57,504 bases of DNA from Bdellovibrionales bacterium (GCA_018266335.1 JAFEAR010000007.1:1-57504); one strand, 5' to 3'; numbered from the stretch's first letter, positions 1 to 8,952 are shown. Translations and numbers: made by a program. Notes: a model not told the origin generated them from the sequence alone.

Positions 1-98
1 CCTTTGCCCGGTTTTACGTGTTCAAACTCAACGACGGAAAAGGGGACGCCGTCGATGAGCAGTTTGGAGTTCTTTTTAACGTCGTTAATTTCGATCAT
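1..98 (-). CDS. efp: Elongation factor P, N-terminal part (runs off the window)
   Basis: Only the first 32 codons are present; the gene continues beyond base 1. The peptide starts MIEINDVKKNSK and reaches VKPGKG, the loop that in EF-P carries the modified lysine (K34 in E. coli, here K32). The spacing from the start and the preceding VEFEHVKPG context match the KOW-like domain I of EF-P. EF-P binds the ribosome near the E site and relieves stalling at proline runs. The start is the ATG whose complement lies at 96-98; I see no strong Shine-Dalgarno before it. The next gene upstream on the same strand ends 49 bases away. Identification is confident although only a fragment is visible. Confidence 0.88.
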   Translation of the reverse strand, partial: MIEINDVKKNSKLLIDGVPFSVVEFEHVKPGK

Positions 99-147
99 AG
101 ATCGGGAGGTTTTAGCAGGCTGCAGCAGAAGTTAAAAGGCCAGAAGT

Positions 148-846
148 TTAGGCTTCGAGTTTACGGAGCAGAGATTCGAGAATGAGCTTTTTGCGGAGCA
201 AACCCGAGAGTTTTTGGCTACGCAGGACGCCCGGCGATGGGGGCGGGGGCGGGGCGGGGGTTGGGGGCAGTTGAAAACGGGGTTGCCGACCGGGGGCGGC
301 GGACACTGAACCCACCGTGAGTTCGCCACGACTGGGGTCCCAGTCGGTCTTTTCTTGGAGCTGAATGGGCTTAAAGACCGGGGCGCCGCCCAGGGCCTTC
401 CCCGAAGTAGGACGCTCGGGCAGGGTGTGGGCCGTGGCTTTGCCCTGGAGCGCGCGTTCGAGTTCGGGGTCGCCGGCCACCATGGGGGCCAGATGTTTGA
501 GGGCTTCGAACTCGCGTTTGGCGATGTCCAGGTGCCCCAGCGCGCCCAGGGTGCGAATTAGAATTTTCCGGGCCAGAAGGTTGTCCGGATAATAGGTGAC
601 TACGGATTCGGCCTCGCGCTGGGCTTCGTCGTAACGACCGGCTTCGAGCAGAATGTGGGCGAGGGCTACCTTGCCCCCGGCATAGTAGGGGTGGCGCATG
701 AGGCCTTCGCGACAAATGTCTTCGGCCTCTTTGAGGCGGCCGAGTCGGCGGTACATGTCGGCCAAAGGCGCAAAGACCCGCGAATCGGGATTCTCTTGGA
801 AGATTTTTAGGTAGCGCTCAACTTCACTCAGATCTACGTCGGCCAC
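148..846 (-). CDS. TPR-repeat protein
   Basis: A 232-residue protein without a signal peptide. Residues 1 to about 130 carry helical repeats with tetratricopeptide spacing: PDSRVFAPLADMYRRLG, then a repeat around GRLKEAEDICREGL, then GGKVALAHILLEAGRYDEA and a fourth around LLARKILIRTLGALG. TPR units mediate protein-protein contacts. From about residue 140 the protein becomes low-complexity and proline-rich (a PPTPAPPPPPSPG tract near 195-208), probably a flexible linker, ending in a short basic helix with LLRKKLILESLLRKLEA. The start overlaps the upstream coiled-coil gene by 23 bases, so the two are probably translationally coupled, and efp follows on the same strand. The partner is unknown. 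Confidence 0.8.
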   Translation of the reverse strand: MADVDLSEVERYLKIFQENPDSRVFAPLADMYRRLGRLKEAEDICREGLMRHPYYAGGKVALAHILLEAGRYDEAQREAESVVTYYPDNLLARKILIRTLGALGHLDIAKREFEALKHLAPMVAGDPELERALQGKATAHTLPERPTSGKALGGAPVFKPIQLQEKTDWDPSRGELTVGSVSAAPGRQPRFQLPPTPAPPPPPSPGVLRSQKLSGLLRKKLILESLLRKLEA

Positions 847-1171
847 TGCGTTTTGCCCTCTCGGCTTCCGCGATCGACTTGATTTGGGTTTTGAGGCCTT
901 TGAGCGTTTCTTGGACCCGGCCGCGCGCTTTTTGCACTTCGGTGCGCATGTGTTCGGGGTCTAGGCCGAGGTCGCGGGTGAGGCGGCCGATTTCGCCCTG
1001 CACTTTAGTGCGAGCCTTAAGGATTTCCGATTTGGCGGACTCCTTATCGATTTGGGCGATTTTCTTTTGGATCACCGCGAGGCTCGCTTCGGCCTCCTTG
1101 GCTTTGACGATGATGTCCTGGAGGGAGCCCTCGAGGCGGGTGCGAATTTTTTCGAGATCCACTTTGGCCAT
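824..1171 (-). CDS. Small coiled-coil protein, unknown function
   Basis: A 115-residue charged protein starting MAKVDLEKIRTRLEG. It is almost entirely predicted helix with heptad-like spacing and rich in K, E, R, A and Q. No signal peptide, membrane segment or cysteine is present. The C-terminus is very basic (AKRSGRRRSE). The start ATG lies at 1169-1171, with the weak purine stretch GGGTCC upstream rather than a clear ribosome site. It overlaps the downstream TPR gene by 23 bases, suggesting one transcript and possibly a shared complex. I do not recognise a family; length and charge resemble phasin-like or small scaffold proteins, but that is only a resemblance. Confidence 0.7.
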   Translation of the reverse strand: MAKVDLEKIRTRLEGSLQDIIVKAKEAEASLAVIQKKIAQIDKESAKSEILKARTKVQGEIGRLTRDLGLDPEHMRTEVQKARGRVQETLKGLKTQIKSIAEAERAKRSGRRRSE

Positions 1172-1196
1172 GGACCCGAGTCTAACTCAAATCAGA

Positions 1197-1754
1197 TTAG
1201 TTCGACAGGCCCGAAACGGTGGTGGAGTTGGGGTCGGTGCAATCGCCCGAGTTCACCGAGGTGCTGAAGAGCGCGTAGGTTTCCACGAGCCCGCTGCTGT
1301 AGGTGAGCGTCATTTGGGTGGTGTCACAGCTACCGGAGAAGGAATAAGTGGCGTCCAGGTTTTGCCCCGCGTCGGTGCCTTCGGTGTATTCAATGGTGAG
1401 TTTATTCGTGTCTACGTTGTTCGTGTAGCGGCCGCGGTAGAGCACCGAGGACAATCCCGCGTTGACGATGTCCGCTGCGCAAATGGGCGTAAAGGTGGTG
1501 CCCAAGGTGGCGCCACTTTCAACGATCATGAGTTCGTAGTCGAGCTTGAGCTGGGCAGTGGAGCGCGTGCCGTCGGAGTACGGAGTGAGCTTTTTCCATT
1601 TTTGGCCGTAGATATGGTACGTGTTCACAGTGCCCTGGCTGGTGGTGCAGTCGCCTGATGTTTTGCCGAAGGGGCTCGCACAGGAGCCGCAAACCAAGGC
1701 TAAAGTCCCTGCGCCGAGCGCAGCCATGATTCGCGAAACGGACACGTGTTTCAT
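1197..1754 (-). CDS. Putative exported lipoprotein, unknown function
   Basis: A 185-residue protein with a lysine- and arginine-containing N-terminus, a hydrophobic stretch at residues 9-21 and cysteines at 22 and 25. Either cysteine could be lipidated, though neither preceding triplet (ALV or CGS) is an ideal lipobox. The mature part is rich in T, S, G, Y and N and probably beta-structured, with further cysteine pairs (CTTSQG, PICAAD, GSCDTT, GDCTDP) that could form disulfides in the periplasm. It stands alone between the coiled-coil gene and the ABC permease gene on the same strand. No family is recognised. Confidence 0.7.
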   Translation of the reverse strand: MKHVSVSRIMAALGAGTLALVCGSCASPFGKTSGDCTTSQGTVNTYHIYGQKWKKLTPYSDGTRSTAQLKLDYELMIVESGATLGTTFTPICAADIVNAGLSSVLYRGRYTNNVDTNKLTIEYTEGTDAGQNLDATYSFSGSCDTTQMTLTYSSGLVETYALFSTSVNSGDCTDPNSTTVSGLSN

Positions 1755-1833
1755 TAGTAAGGCTTATCGGGCGGTGCAGCGTAAAAATTTAGCGAGCCGG
1801 ACGAAGCGACAATGTCACTGTAAAATTAACCAG

Positions 1834-4287
1834 TTAAGCCTCATCGGCGGCGCGAAATAAGGAAAGGGCGGAGCCCTGCAGAGTGGAGCGCATCATGATC
1901 CATCCGCCGAACGAGGTGAGCAGCGGAAGGGCTGCGAGTGGGCCAAGCCATAAATGCGTGGCCGGCATTTCGAGGGGAACATCCAGCACAAAGCGACAAA
2001 GCGCCGCGGTGGCGCCGAGCGCGCAGACGAGGGCAATGAGGCCTGCGGCCAGGCCACTCACAAAAAATTCGATGGCCAAAAATTGGTGCAGGCGCTGCAC
2101 GCTAACGCCCAAACAGCGGAAGAGCGAAAATTCGCCCAACTTTTGCTGACGTCGCGAGAGCACTAGGCCCACAAAGACGAAGGCGCAGCTGCCGAGGGCA
2201 AAGCTCCCCAGCGCAGACACACTCACGGACAGCTGGTCCAAAAGTTTAAGCAGGCGCTTGGCAATGGAGTCGCCATCGAGAGCAGTGACTCCCGGAAAGC
2301 GCCGCGAAATGCTTCGCTGCAGAGCGGGCAGTTGGTCGATCGGTGCGCGATCGATGCCCACGTAATTGAAGGGGGCGCCGCTGACGTCGTCCGCGTTGAC
2401 GACCAAATAAAAATTAGGGCGCAAATTAAACCAATCCACTTTGCGCAGGCTGCGAATCTCGGCCGGCAGTTGCACGCCGGCGAGTTCTAGTTGAAGCGTG
2501 TCGCCCACGTGCAGATTCAGCCCGTCGGCAAAGCGCTGCTCCAGCGAAACGCGCACCAATCCTTCGCGGGCGGGGCCGAAAACATCGGTGGCGCCCTGCA
2601 AAACGCGCTCGCCCTCGGCCAGGCCCGTGCGTTTGGTGATGACGTACTCGCGGGTGCGGTAGAATTCGTTTTCTTCGTCGCCCCCACCGGTGTCGGAGGT
2701 GGCTTGCACGGGTTCGCCCTTGATGGCGGCCAGGCGCGATTGCATGACGGGCACGAAGTTTACGCGCGGGAGCATTTCGCGCGCCGCGGGCAAATCGCTT
2801 TCGGTGAGGCCCAGCAGAAAAATATTGGGCACGCCGAGGCGATTAGAAAAATCAATTTGCTTGCGCAGGGCGTGGCCTACGAAGAGCACGGAGCAGAGCA
2901 AGAAGAGGCCCAGTCCGGTGGTGACAATGAGGAGCAGCGAGCTTCCGCGCATGCGCGCAAAGCTAAGGGTGGCGTGACGGAGGGTGAAGGGGCGTTCGAC
3001 CACGTTGCTTTCGGCTAACTTAAGCAGCGCTAGGCCCAGGAGTCCCATGATCAAAGTGGCGATGCTTAGACTTCCCAAAAAAATTGCGGCGAGTTTAAAC
3101 GAGCGCGCAACGAGCAGTGTAATCGTAAGGGCCGTGAGGGCGGCAAAGCCGGCGTCGTGCCGCGTGAGTCCCGAGGCCTGCGCGGCGTTCTCGCGGAAGG
3201 CCTGCTGCACGGGCACGCGCAAAATTTCGCGCAGCGGAAGCATCACCGCCAAACCCACCAACAGCACGGCCACGATGAGCGCGAGCAGCGCCGGTTCCGT
3301 AAAGCTGGCGTTGGCGAGTTGAATGTCGAGCACCGTGTGTGCGTACTGAGCGACGAGGTGTTCCAACCCAAAACCTAGCGCCACTCCGGGAATCCACGCC
3401 GAGGCGGCCAGGCCGAGGGCTTCGCGCAGAGTTTGCCGCAGTAGCTCGCCCGACTTCATGCCCAAGCAGCGCAGGGTGAGGTACTCGGGCAAGCGCGCCA
3501 AAAAACGCGAGCGAAAAGTCATAAACACGCCCACACCGCCCAGGAACAATCCGCTCAGCAGCACGAACGAAAGAAATCCGCGGATCCGCTGCAAAATTCC
3601 GGAGGCCTGTCGGTTGGCTTTGTCGGGTGTGATGAGTCGCCAGTGCGGGTCGGGCACGGCCGCGCGGAACTGCGCCCGAAATTGCGCCTCGGGCAGCGAG
3701 CTCCGTACCAGGAGTTGTCGAAAGGCGCGCGAACCCGGTCCGAGCAGTGCGGTTTTTTGCGCCCAGCTTTCGTGGATGATCAGCCGGGGCCCGGTGGCGA
3801 ATGCGGACGCCACGGTTTGCGGTTCTTCGCGCAAAAATCCGGCAAGGGTGAAGGTGATGGCGCCGATGCGAATGGCATCGCCCACCTTGGCGCCGCGCGA
3901 TTCGAGACTCGAATCGGCCAGCAGCCGCGGAGTGGTGCGCAAGTCCTCGACCGAAAGCTGCGGTTCCGTGCGCCAGGCACCGTAGAAAGGATAGGGGCCC
4001 GCAATGGCGGACACGTTGGCGGTAACGGGATCGCCATTGCCCAGCTCGGCGGTGGCAATGAAATCCGTGCGCACGGCGGTGTCGCCGCGGGCGCGCTCGG
4101 TGGCTACGCCTTTCCACACTTCGTCCGTGAGGGGACGCCAGCCCTGCACGCGATAATCGGCGGCCAAAAAATTACGGCTATCGCGTTCCAAAGTGTGTGC
4201 AATGCGCTGGGAAAATCCTTCTAGGGCTACGAGCGCCGCAAGGCTCAGCGCGAGCGAGAGTGCCGGAACCCAATCGCGTGAGCGCAT
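1834..4287 (-). CDS. ABC transporter permease, fused FtsX/MacB-like type (YbbP-like)
   Basis: An 817-residue inner-membrane protein with the layout of YbbP-type permeases. There is an N-terminal anchor at about residues 8-26 (ALSLALSLAALVALEG), a large periplasmic domain, then three hydrophobic helices around 235-355 and a second set around 385-475. A second periplasmic domain follows, and a last FtsX-like set lies at about 690-815. This corresponds to two FtsX units fused in one chain, so one gene supplies both halves of the permease. The ATPase gene lies immediately upstream on the same strand with a 2-base gap. In E. coli, YbbA-YbbP sits beside the esterase gene tesA; here a TesA-like esterase is the divergent neighbour, which strengthens the assignment. 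The substrate, possibly a lipid, is not known. Confidence 0.88.
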   Translation of the reverse strand: MRSRDWVPALSLALSLAALVALEGFSQRIAHTLERDSRNFLAADYRVQGWRPLTDEVWKGVATERARGDTAVRTDFIATAELGNGDPVTANVSAIAGPYPFYGAWRTEPQLSVEDLRTTPRLLADSSLESRGAKVGDAIRIGAITFTLAGFLREEPQTVASAFATGPRLIIHESWAQKTALLGPGSRAFRQLLVRSSLPEAQFRAQFRAAVPDPHWRLITPDKANRQASGILQRIRGFLSFVLLSGLFLGGVGVFMTFRSRFLARLPEYLTLRCLGMKSGELLRQTLREALGLAASAWIPGVALGFGLEHLVAQYAHTVLDIQLANASFTEPALLALIVAVLLVGLAVMLPLREILRVPVQQAFRENAAQASGLTRHDAGFAALTALTITLLVARSFKLAAIFLGSLSIATLIMGLLGLALLKLAESNVVERPFTLRHATLSFARMRGSSLLLIVTTGLGLFLLCSVLFVGHALRKQIDFSNRLGVPNIFLLGLTESDLPAAREMLPRVNFVPVMQSRLAAIKGEPVQATSDTGGGDEENEFYRTREYVITKRTGLAEGERVLQGATDVFGPAREGLVRVSLEQRFADGLNLHVGDTLQLELAGVQLPAEIRSLRKVDWFNLRPNFYLVVNADDVSGAPFNYVGIDRAPIDQLPALQRSISRRFPGVTALDGDSIAKRLLKLLDQLSVSVSALGSFALGSCAFVFVGLVLSRRQQKLGEFSLFRCLGVSVQRLHQFLAIEFFVSGLAAGLIALVCALGATAALCRFVLDVPLEMPATHLWLGPLAALPLLTSFGGWIMMRSTLQGSALSLFRAADEA

Positions 4288-4289
4288 GG

Positions 4290-4937
4290 CTAGCCTTCGA
4301 GCTCGCCGTCTTTAAGACGGAGCTGAACTTTGGCCTGCGCGGCGATGGCCGGATCGTGCGTGACCACGAGCACAGTGGAGCCGTTTTCGTTTTGAAGTTC
4401 GTGGATGAGTTCCAGAATGCGCGCGCCATTCTTGGAATCGAGGTTACCGGTGGGTTCGTCGGCCAGCAGAAAGCGCGGTTTGGTAACGAAGGCGCGGGCT
4501 ACAGCCACGCGTTGTTGCTCGCCCCCCGAAAGTTCCGCGGGACGGTGGTGCAGGCGGTCAGCGAGCCCTACGCGGCTGAGCAGGGCCTGGGCGCGTTCGT
4601 TGATGTTTGTGGCGTGGACGAGCTCCAGGGGAATGCGCACGTTTTCCAGTGCCGTCAGATGCGGGATCAGGCGAAAGGACTGAAACACGAAACCCATGTG
4701 GCGCGCGCGAAATTCGGCGCGGCTGTCCTCGCTCAGGCTCGACAGATTCGTGTTTTCGAGTTGAATTGAGCCCGAGCTGGGCGCATCGAGTCCGGCGAGC
4801 AAACCCAGGAGCGTTGTTTTGCCGCTGCCCGAAGGCCCCGTGAGTGCGGCCCAGGACCCCGTGGGAATGCGAAAGGAGATGTCTTTGAGCACCGCCAGCG
4901 AACCAAAGTTTTTGTGGAGATGGCTAACTTCGATCAC
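4290..4937 (-). CDS. ABC transporter ATP-binding protein, LolD/YbbA type
   Basis: An ABC ATPase of about 215 residues with Walker [11 protein letters not shown]-loop context [12 protein letters not shown], signature [15 protein letters not shown], Walker B FLLADEP and the H-loop VVTHDP. The short single-domain form with this signature belongs to the MacB/LolD/YbbA group, which powers FtsX-like permeases that pull on periplasmic substrates rather than pumping across the membrane. I place the start at the GTG complementary to 4935-4937 ([12 protein letters not shown]), because the family begins at this point. A longer form starting at 4991 is possible but would extend further into the divergent esterase gene. 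The permease gene follows 2 bases downstream. Confidence 0.87.
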   Translation of the reverse strand: MIEVSHLHKNFGSLAVLKDISFRIPTGSWAALTGPSGSGKTTLLGLLAGLDAPSSGSIQLENTNLSSLSEDSRAEFRARHMGFVFQSFRLIPHLTALENVRIPLELVHATNINERAQALLSRVGLADRLHHRPAELSGGEQQRVAVARAFVTKPRFLLADEPTGNLDSKNGARILELIHELQNENGSTVLVVTHDPAIAAQAKVQLRLKDGELEG

Positions 4938-5553
4938 CTTCTTAGTTCTAGTCCCACTTGGGGGCTTTGCCAAAAGTCCCTCGTTGCCCACGCAAATTCT
5001 CGCCTTCGGTGACAGTTTAACGGCGGGTTATCGCTTGGCCCCGGCCGAATCCTATCCGGCCCAGTTGGAAGCGAAGTTAAAACAGTCGGGTTACGACGTG
5101 GCCATTACCAACGCGGGTGTTAGCGGCGACACGAGTGCGCAGGCCCTCGCGCGCGTAGAGTGGAGTTTGAAGCAGCGGCACTACGATTTTGTTCTGCTGG
5201 CGATTGGTGCCAACGACGGACTTCGTTTAGCTCCGGTGAAGGCGTTCGAAAAAAATCTGCGCGAGCTGGTGCAGCGTTTTCAGCGCGCCCACGTTGCGGT
5301 GGTGCTTGTGGGCATGCGTTTGCCCATTAATTTCGATGCGCAATACCGACAGCAGTTCGAGGGAATTTATCCGCGCCTGGCGCGCGAAGCTAAGTTGCCC
5401 TTCGTGCCCTTTTTGCTGGAGAACGTGGCGGCCCACGAGGATCTGAATTTGGAAGATCAAATGCATCCGAATGCCAAGGGCTACGCGGTTGTCGTGCGCA
5501 ACGTAATGCCCGTACTTGTACCTCTACTGAATAAGAAGGATGCGCATTTATGA
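4879..5553 (+). CDS. Exported GDSL esterase/lysophospholipase, TesA-like
   Basis: An SGNH-hydrolase with all the family blocks: FGDSLTAGY (nucleophile Ser), the glycine block NAGVSGDTS, block III GANDGL and block V DQMHPNAKGY with the Asp and His of the triad. A signal peptide precedes it ([17 protein letters not shown], cleavage about FA|KS), placing the enzyme in the periplasm. TesA hydrolyses acyl thioesters and lysophospholipids. The start is uncertain. ATG at 4879 follows AAAGGAG directly, and a TTG at 4912 would give a more compact signal peptide and shrink the overlap with the divergent ABC ATPase gene. The adjacent YbbA/YbbP-type genes repeat the E. coli tesA-ybbA-ybbP arrangement. 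Confidence 0.88.
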   Translation: MSLSTASEPKFLWRWLTSITFLVLVPLGGFAKSPSLPTQILAFGDSLTAGYRLAPAESYPAQLEAKLKQSGYDVAITNAGVSGDTSAQALARVEWSLKQRHYDFVLLAIGANDGLRLAPVKAFEKNLRELVQRFQRAHVAVVLVGMRLPINFDAQYRQQFEGIYPRLAREAKLPFVPFLLENVAAHEDLNLEDQMHPNAKGYAVVVRNVMPVLVPLLNKKDAHL

Positions 5554-6752
5554 CGACCGCGCTGACTCACTTGCGTCGCTGGGCGCTGGCCGCCGGTGTA
5601 GGGCTCGTAGGTGGCTTGGCTGTTTCGTTGTTCATCGAGGGCTTGCACCTGGTGACGGCGCTGCACGGCGAACATCCCCAACTTGTATGGGCGGCACCGG
5701 CCGTGGGCTTTGCGGTGGCCTACGTGTACTGGAAGTTTGGCAAGGGGGCCGAGAAAGGGAACGACCTGCTGCTCGAAGAAATTCACGAGCCACGCCTGAG
5801 TCTTCCGGTACGCATGGCACCGCTGATATTGGTGGCCACCTGGCTTTCGCACCTAGTGGGCGCCTCGGTGGGCCGTGAGGGCACGGCCGTGCAAATGAGC
5901 GGCGCGCTCTCGGAAATTTTTACCAAGCTCTTTAAGTCCGATCGCACGGAACGTCGTTTGCTGTTGATTGCTGGTTTGTCGGCGGGCTTTGCAGCCGTCT
6001 TTGCTACGCCTCTGGCCGGGACGATCTTTGGTGTGGAAGTACTCGCCGTGGGAAGTTTGAGTTTTGATGCGCTCGGAGTGGCCCTCGTGGCGGCGCTGGT
6101 GGCGTGGCGTGTGCCGATGTTCTTTCGCTTTGTGGAAGCGCGCGAGCATGTGGAGCAGGTGCCCGTGTTTTCTTTGCACGCGGCGCTGTCCGTGTTGCTG
6201 GCGGCCGTGGCCTTTGCGCTGCTGGCCCGCGGCTTTGTGAAGCTCACACATTTGATTCACGGTTTTTTTGCGCGGGTTATTCTCTATGCGCCGGCCCGTC
6301 CGGCGGTGGGCGGTTTGGTGATTGCGATTGTCGCTACGATTTGGTCGGTGGAGCGCTATTTGGGATTGGGTTCCGAGGTCATCGAGCAATCTTTTCATCT
6401 GCCCGTATTGCCCTGGGACTTTGTGGGTAAATGGCTGGCTACGGCGTGGAGTTTGGGCTCGGGCTTTAAGGGGGGCGAAGTAACTCCGCTTTTTTACATG
6501 GGTTCCACTCTGGGCAATGCACTTTCGTCGCCGCTGGGATTGCCGCTGGCCTTTACGGCGGCGCTGGGATTTGTGGGAGTTTTTGCGGGAGCGGCGAACA
6601 CTCCGCTTGCCTGCACGGTGCTCGCTGTGGAATGTTTTGGTTCGCGCATTGGCATTTGGGCCGCCGTGGTTTGCACGGTGAGCCACATACTCTCGGGTCG
6701 CGAAGGAATTTATCATTCCCAGCGCCACACCGATAAGAAATGGATCGCATGA
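5550..6752 (+). CDS. ClC-family chloride channel/transporter with GREGT filter motif
   Basis: A 400-residue polytopic membrane protein of the ClC family. The selectivity-filter segment reads ASVGREGTAVQM around residue 110, keeping the gating glutamate (E110) but with threonine where most ClC proteins have proline. The later filter element reads GSGFKGGEVTPLFYMG, corresponding to the GxFxP region, and the C-terminal half has the usual GFVGVFAGAANTPLA stretch. No CBS domains follow. The start overlaps the esterase stop by four bases (ATGA), and the end overlaps the Ogt gene the same way, so the three genes are probably one transcript. The transported ion (chloride, fluoride or another anion) and whether it is a channel or proton antiporter cannot be decided from sequence alone. 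Confidence 0.87.
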   Translation: MTTALTHLRRWALAAGVGLVGGLAVSLFIEGLHLVTALHGEHPQLVWAAPAVGFAVAYVYWKFGKGAEKGNDLLLEEIHEPRLSLPVRMAPLILVATWLSHLVGASVGREGTAVQMSGALSEIFTKLFKSDRTERRLLLIAGLSAGFAAVFATPLAGTIFGVEVLAVGSLSFDALGVALVAALVAWRVPMFFRFVEAREHVEQVPVFSLHAALSVLLAAVAFALLARGFVKLTHLIHGFFARVILYAPARPAVGGLVIAIVATIWSVERYLGLGSEVIEQSFHLPVLPWDFVGKWLATAWSLGSGFKGGEVTPLFYMGSTLGNALSSPLGLPLAFTAALGFVGVFAGAANTPLACTVLAVECFGSRIGIWAAVVCTVSHILSGREGIYHSQRHTDKKWIA

Positions 6753-7282
6753 AAGCAACTTACACTCTGTTCGAAAACGTACTTGGCATCTGTGCCGTGG
6801 CTTGGGGCGACGAGGGATTCTTGGCCCTGCAGCTGCCGGAAAAATCTGTGGCCCTTACCGAGAAAACCATGAAGCAACGTTTGCGCAGCCGCGGTTTTCA
6901 GGCCGCAGCGGAAGATCTGCAGGCTGCGCCGAGTTTTGTGCGCAAGGCGCTTAAGGTTTTGACCGAGCAACTCTCCGGACAGAATTCCGATTTGGCTTCG
7001 CTGCCCATCGATTTGAGCCGTGTTTCGCCCTTTCACCGCAAAGTGTACGAGGCGCTGCGCCGCACGCGTCCGGGCCAAACTCTGACTTATTCCGAACTCG
7101 CTGCCAAAGCTGGATCGCCCAAGGCCTTCCGCGCCGTGGGCCAAGCCATGGCGAAAAATCCGTTGCCCCTAATGGTCCCATGTCACCGCGTGTTGGGTGC
7201 CGGCGGAAGCCTTACGGGCTTCTCCGCGCCGGGCGGAACGGGCACCAAGTTTAGAATTCTACAGCTTGAGTCCGCTAGCTAA
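6749..7282 (+). CDS. ogt: Methylated-DNA--protein-cysteine methyltransferase
   Basis: A 177-residue DNA-repair protein (Ogt/AGT type) that transfers alkyl groups from O6-alkylguanine to its own cysteine. The active-site signature VPCHRVLGAGG is present with Cys about 145, preceded by the helix-turn-helix-like segment GQTLTYSELAAKAGSPKAFRAVG, which carries the arginine finger. The N-terminal half is the variable domain. I choose the ATG at 6749 because it overlaps the ClC stop as ATGA; a start at 6740 would add only MDR. The next gene begins 95 bases later with its own ribosome site, so this probably ends the small operon. Confidence 0.92.
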   Translation: MKATYTLFENVLGICAVAWGDEGFLALQLPEKSVALTEKTMKQRLRSRGFQAAAEDLQAAPSFVRKALKVLTEQLSGQNSDLASLPIDLSRVSPFHRKVYEALRRTRPGQTLTYSELAAKAGSPKAFRAVGQAMAKNPLPLMVPCHRVLGAGGSLTGFSAPGGTGTKFRILQLESAS

Positions 7283-7377
7283 GACGCCGAATACACCCAA
7301 CCCTACTTGCCGGTCTTAACCGTAATTTAACTCAGCGACCTTACGCGTCAGGTATCATGAAAGCTGAGGGGAATTCT

Positions 7378-8952
7378 ATGAAGACCTTTATGCTTAATAC
7401 AAATCGCTACTTGGGTGTGGCCCTTGTCCTTTCGGCCACTTCGAGCTGGGCCGATCTGAGCTCGGGTACCAATAGCGGCGTGATGGGCACGACCCCTACC
7501 AGTACGAGCAGCTCAAATTCGCTTAGCTCCAATTCCAGCGATACGAACAACGAAGAGCACGACCAACTGCTCAATGAGCAGTCGTGTAAAAAAGTAATCG
7601 CGGATGTAAAAAGTCCCTGGGAAGATATTCTGCAGCAGGAACTAGATAGTAACGATCCTAATCTGACCCCCTCTAACGTGACCACCTCCAGTACCTCCTC
7701 GAGCGATGTCGAAAAGGCCACCGATGGTCAGCAACAACAGGGCGGAGGAAGTGGCGGCGGTGGCGGCGGTCAGTGCTGGCGCTTAACTCTGATCGGTACG
7801 CACGGCCCCTTTTATGGCGGTGCGCCGGGCACGGAGCGCGTGATTAAGCTGCTCATGAAACTGGGCGATAAATACACCAAAAATGCCCAAGGTTTTACCG
7901 ACAGTGTGAGTACGGCCGCGGCCGCGACGGGTACGAGCGACGCCAACCTCCAGAATGAAGCTTCCAATAAGGCTGGCGCAAATTGGGGTATGGCCGCCAG
8001 TCGATACAAAAATTGTGCACTCACTGCGGGTTTGCTGAGTGACACGATGAACGGCATTAAGAATCCTATCCAAAAAGTGGGTGAAGCCGATATTCAAGAC
8101 TGTAAAAAAGACGAAGGTTGCAAAAAGAAGTGCCAAGATTTGCAAAAGCAACTCGCCGAGGCGGACACTAAATGTTTAGCCGGTGCGCAAAAACTCAAGT
8201 CGAAGTGCGAGCAAGATGCGCAAGATGCTGAAGGTAAAATCGGTTCTAACTTAACCATTGCGGCCAATGCTACGCCGGCCATTAACCTGGCGCCCACGAT
8301 GAACGTGTCGAACACGGGTGACGACAACAAGCGGGGCATTTTTACGGAAGATTCTGCACCATCTTCGGACAGTTCTTTCGATGGTGGTAGCTATTTCCCG
8401 ACGGGTGGCAGTGGATCGGTATCCGCAACGAGTGCTAACAATGCAGCTCGAGCTTTGGCGGGCGATGCTAGCTTTGGCGATTCTTCCTCGGGCAGCAGCA
8501 CGGTTGCCGGTGGCAAATCTAAAAAACATGGTCTCGATTATGAGGCCGTAGGCGGCACCGCCGAAGCTACGGGCAACGGCTCGGGCGCTGTGGGCCCGCA
8601 AGGTTGGCTGACCTCAGACTACGCTCCTTCGTTGCCGGGTACAGCCATCGGCACGGCCGATCCGAACTCGGGCAAACGCAAAGGCGCAGTTTACGTGGTG
8701 AACCCGCTGGTGCGTGTGCGCGAAATTCAAAAACCCAACGGCGAACTCGCCCTGGTGCCGCTCACCATGTTTGAACTCGTGGACCGTCGCATGAAGGGTC
8801 CCGATGCAAAACGCTACGAAATTCTTGCACGCACGAGCATGACCCTAGCAAAGGGCGCTGCCGAGCGTGCCAAGAACAACGAAGGCATTAAAAACGCCGC
8901 CGCCGAAGTGGACAAAGAAAAAACCAAATCGGCTGCGCTCCTGACCAAGTAA
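7378..8952 (+). CDS. Exported Gly/Ser-rich protein, unknown function (copy 1 of 2)
   Basis: A 524-residue exported protein. The start at 7378 is supported by GAGGGG eight bases upstream and by the signal peptide that follows (VALVLSATSSWA|DL). The mature chain has Ser/Thr/Asn-rich stretches, a run of glycines (GGGSGGGGGGQ) at about residue 130, and a cysteine- and lysine-rich helical section around 240-285 (CKKDEGCKKKC). A second Gly/Ser-rich linker follows, then a conserved-looking tail with VREIQKPNGELALVPLTMFE. The tail resembles that of the next gene (LTMFELVDRR against LSLFEIPRDA, both followed by a basic helix with R-Y), so the two are probably paralogues sharing a C-terminal module. 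I recognise no known domain. Confidence 0.75.
   Translation: MKTFMLNTNRYLGVALVLSATSSWADLSSGTNSGVMGTTPTSTSSSNSLSSNSSDTNNEEHDQLLNEQSCKKVIADVKSPWEDILQQELDSNDPNLTPSNVTTSSTSSSDVEKATDGQQQQGGGSGGGGGGQCWRLTLIGTHGPFYGGAPGTERVIKLLMKLGDKYTKNAQGFTDSVSTAAAATGTSDANLQNEASNKAGANWGMAASRYKNCALTAGLLSDTMNGIKNPIQKVGEADIQDCKKDEGCKKKCQDLQKQLAEADTKCLAGAQKLKSKCEQDAQDAEGKIGSNLTIAANATPAINLAPTMNVSNTGDDNKRGIFTEDSAPSSDSSFDGGSYFPTGGSGSVSATSANNAARALAGDASFGDSSSGSSTVAGGKSKKHGLDYEAVGGTAEATGNGSGAVGPQGWLTSDYAPSLPGTAIGTADPNSGKRKGAVYVVNPLVRVREIQKPNGELALVPLTMFELVDRRMKGPDAKRYEILARTSMTLAKGAAERAKNNEGIKNAAAEVDKEKTKSAALLTK

Noticed and set aside
879..1658. 259-codon open frame on the plus strand
   Set aside because: It runs antisense to two supported genes, has shadow-like composition (many R, S, V) and no ribosome site.
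3095..4117. Long open frame inside the ABC permease gene in another frame of the same strand
   Set aside because: It is arginine/histidine-rich, lacks protein-like hydrophobic patterns and lies wholly within a well-supported gene; it is a shadow of GC-rich coding.
5853..6758. 301-codon open frame antisense to the ClC gene
   Set aside because: Composition rich in R, H, Q and K typical of antisense shadows; the ClC gene on the other strand is certain.
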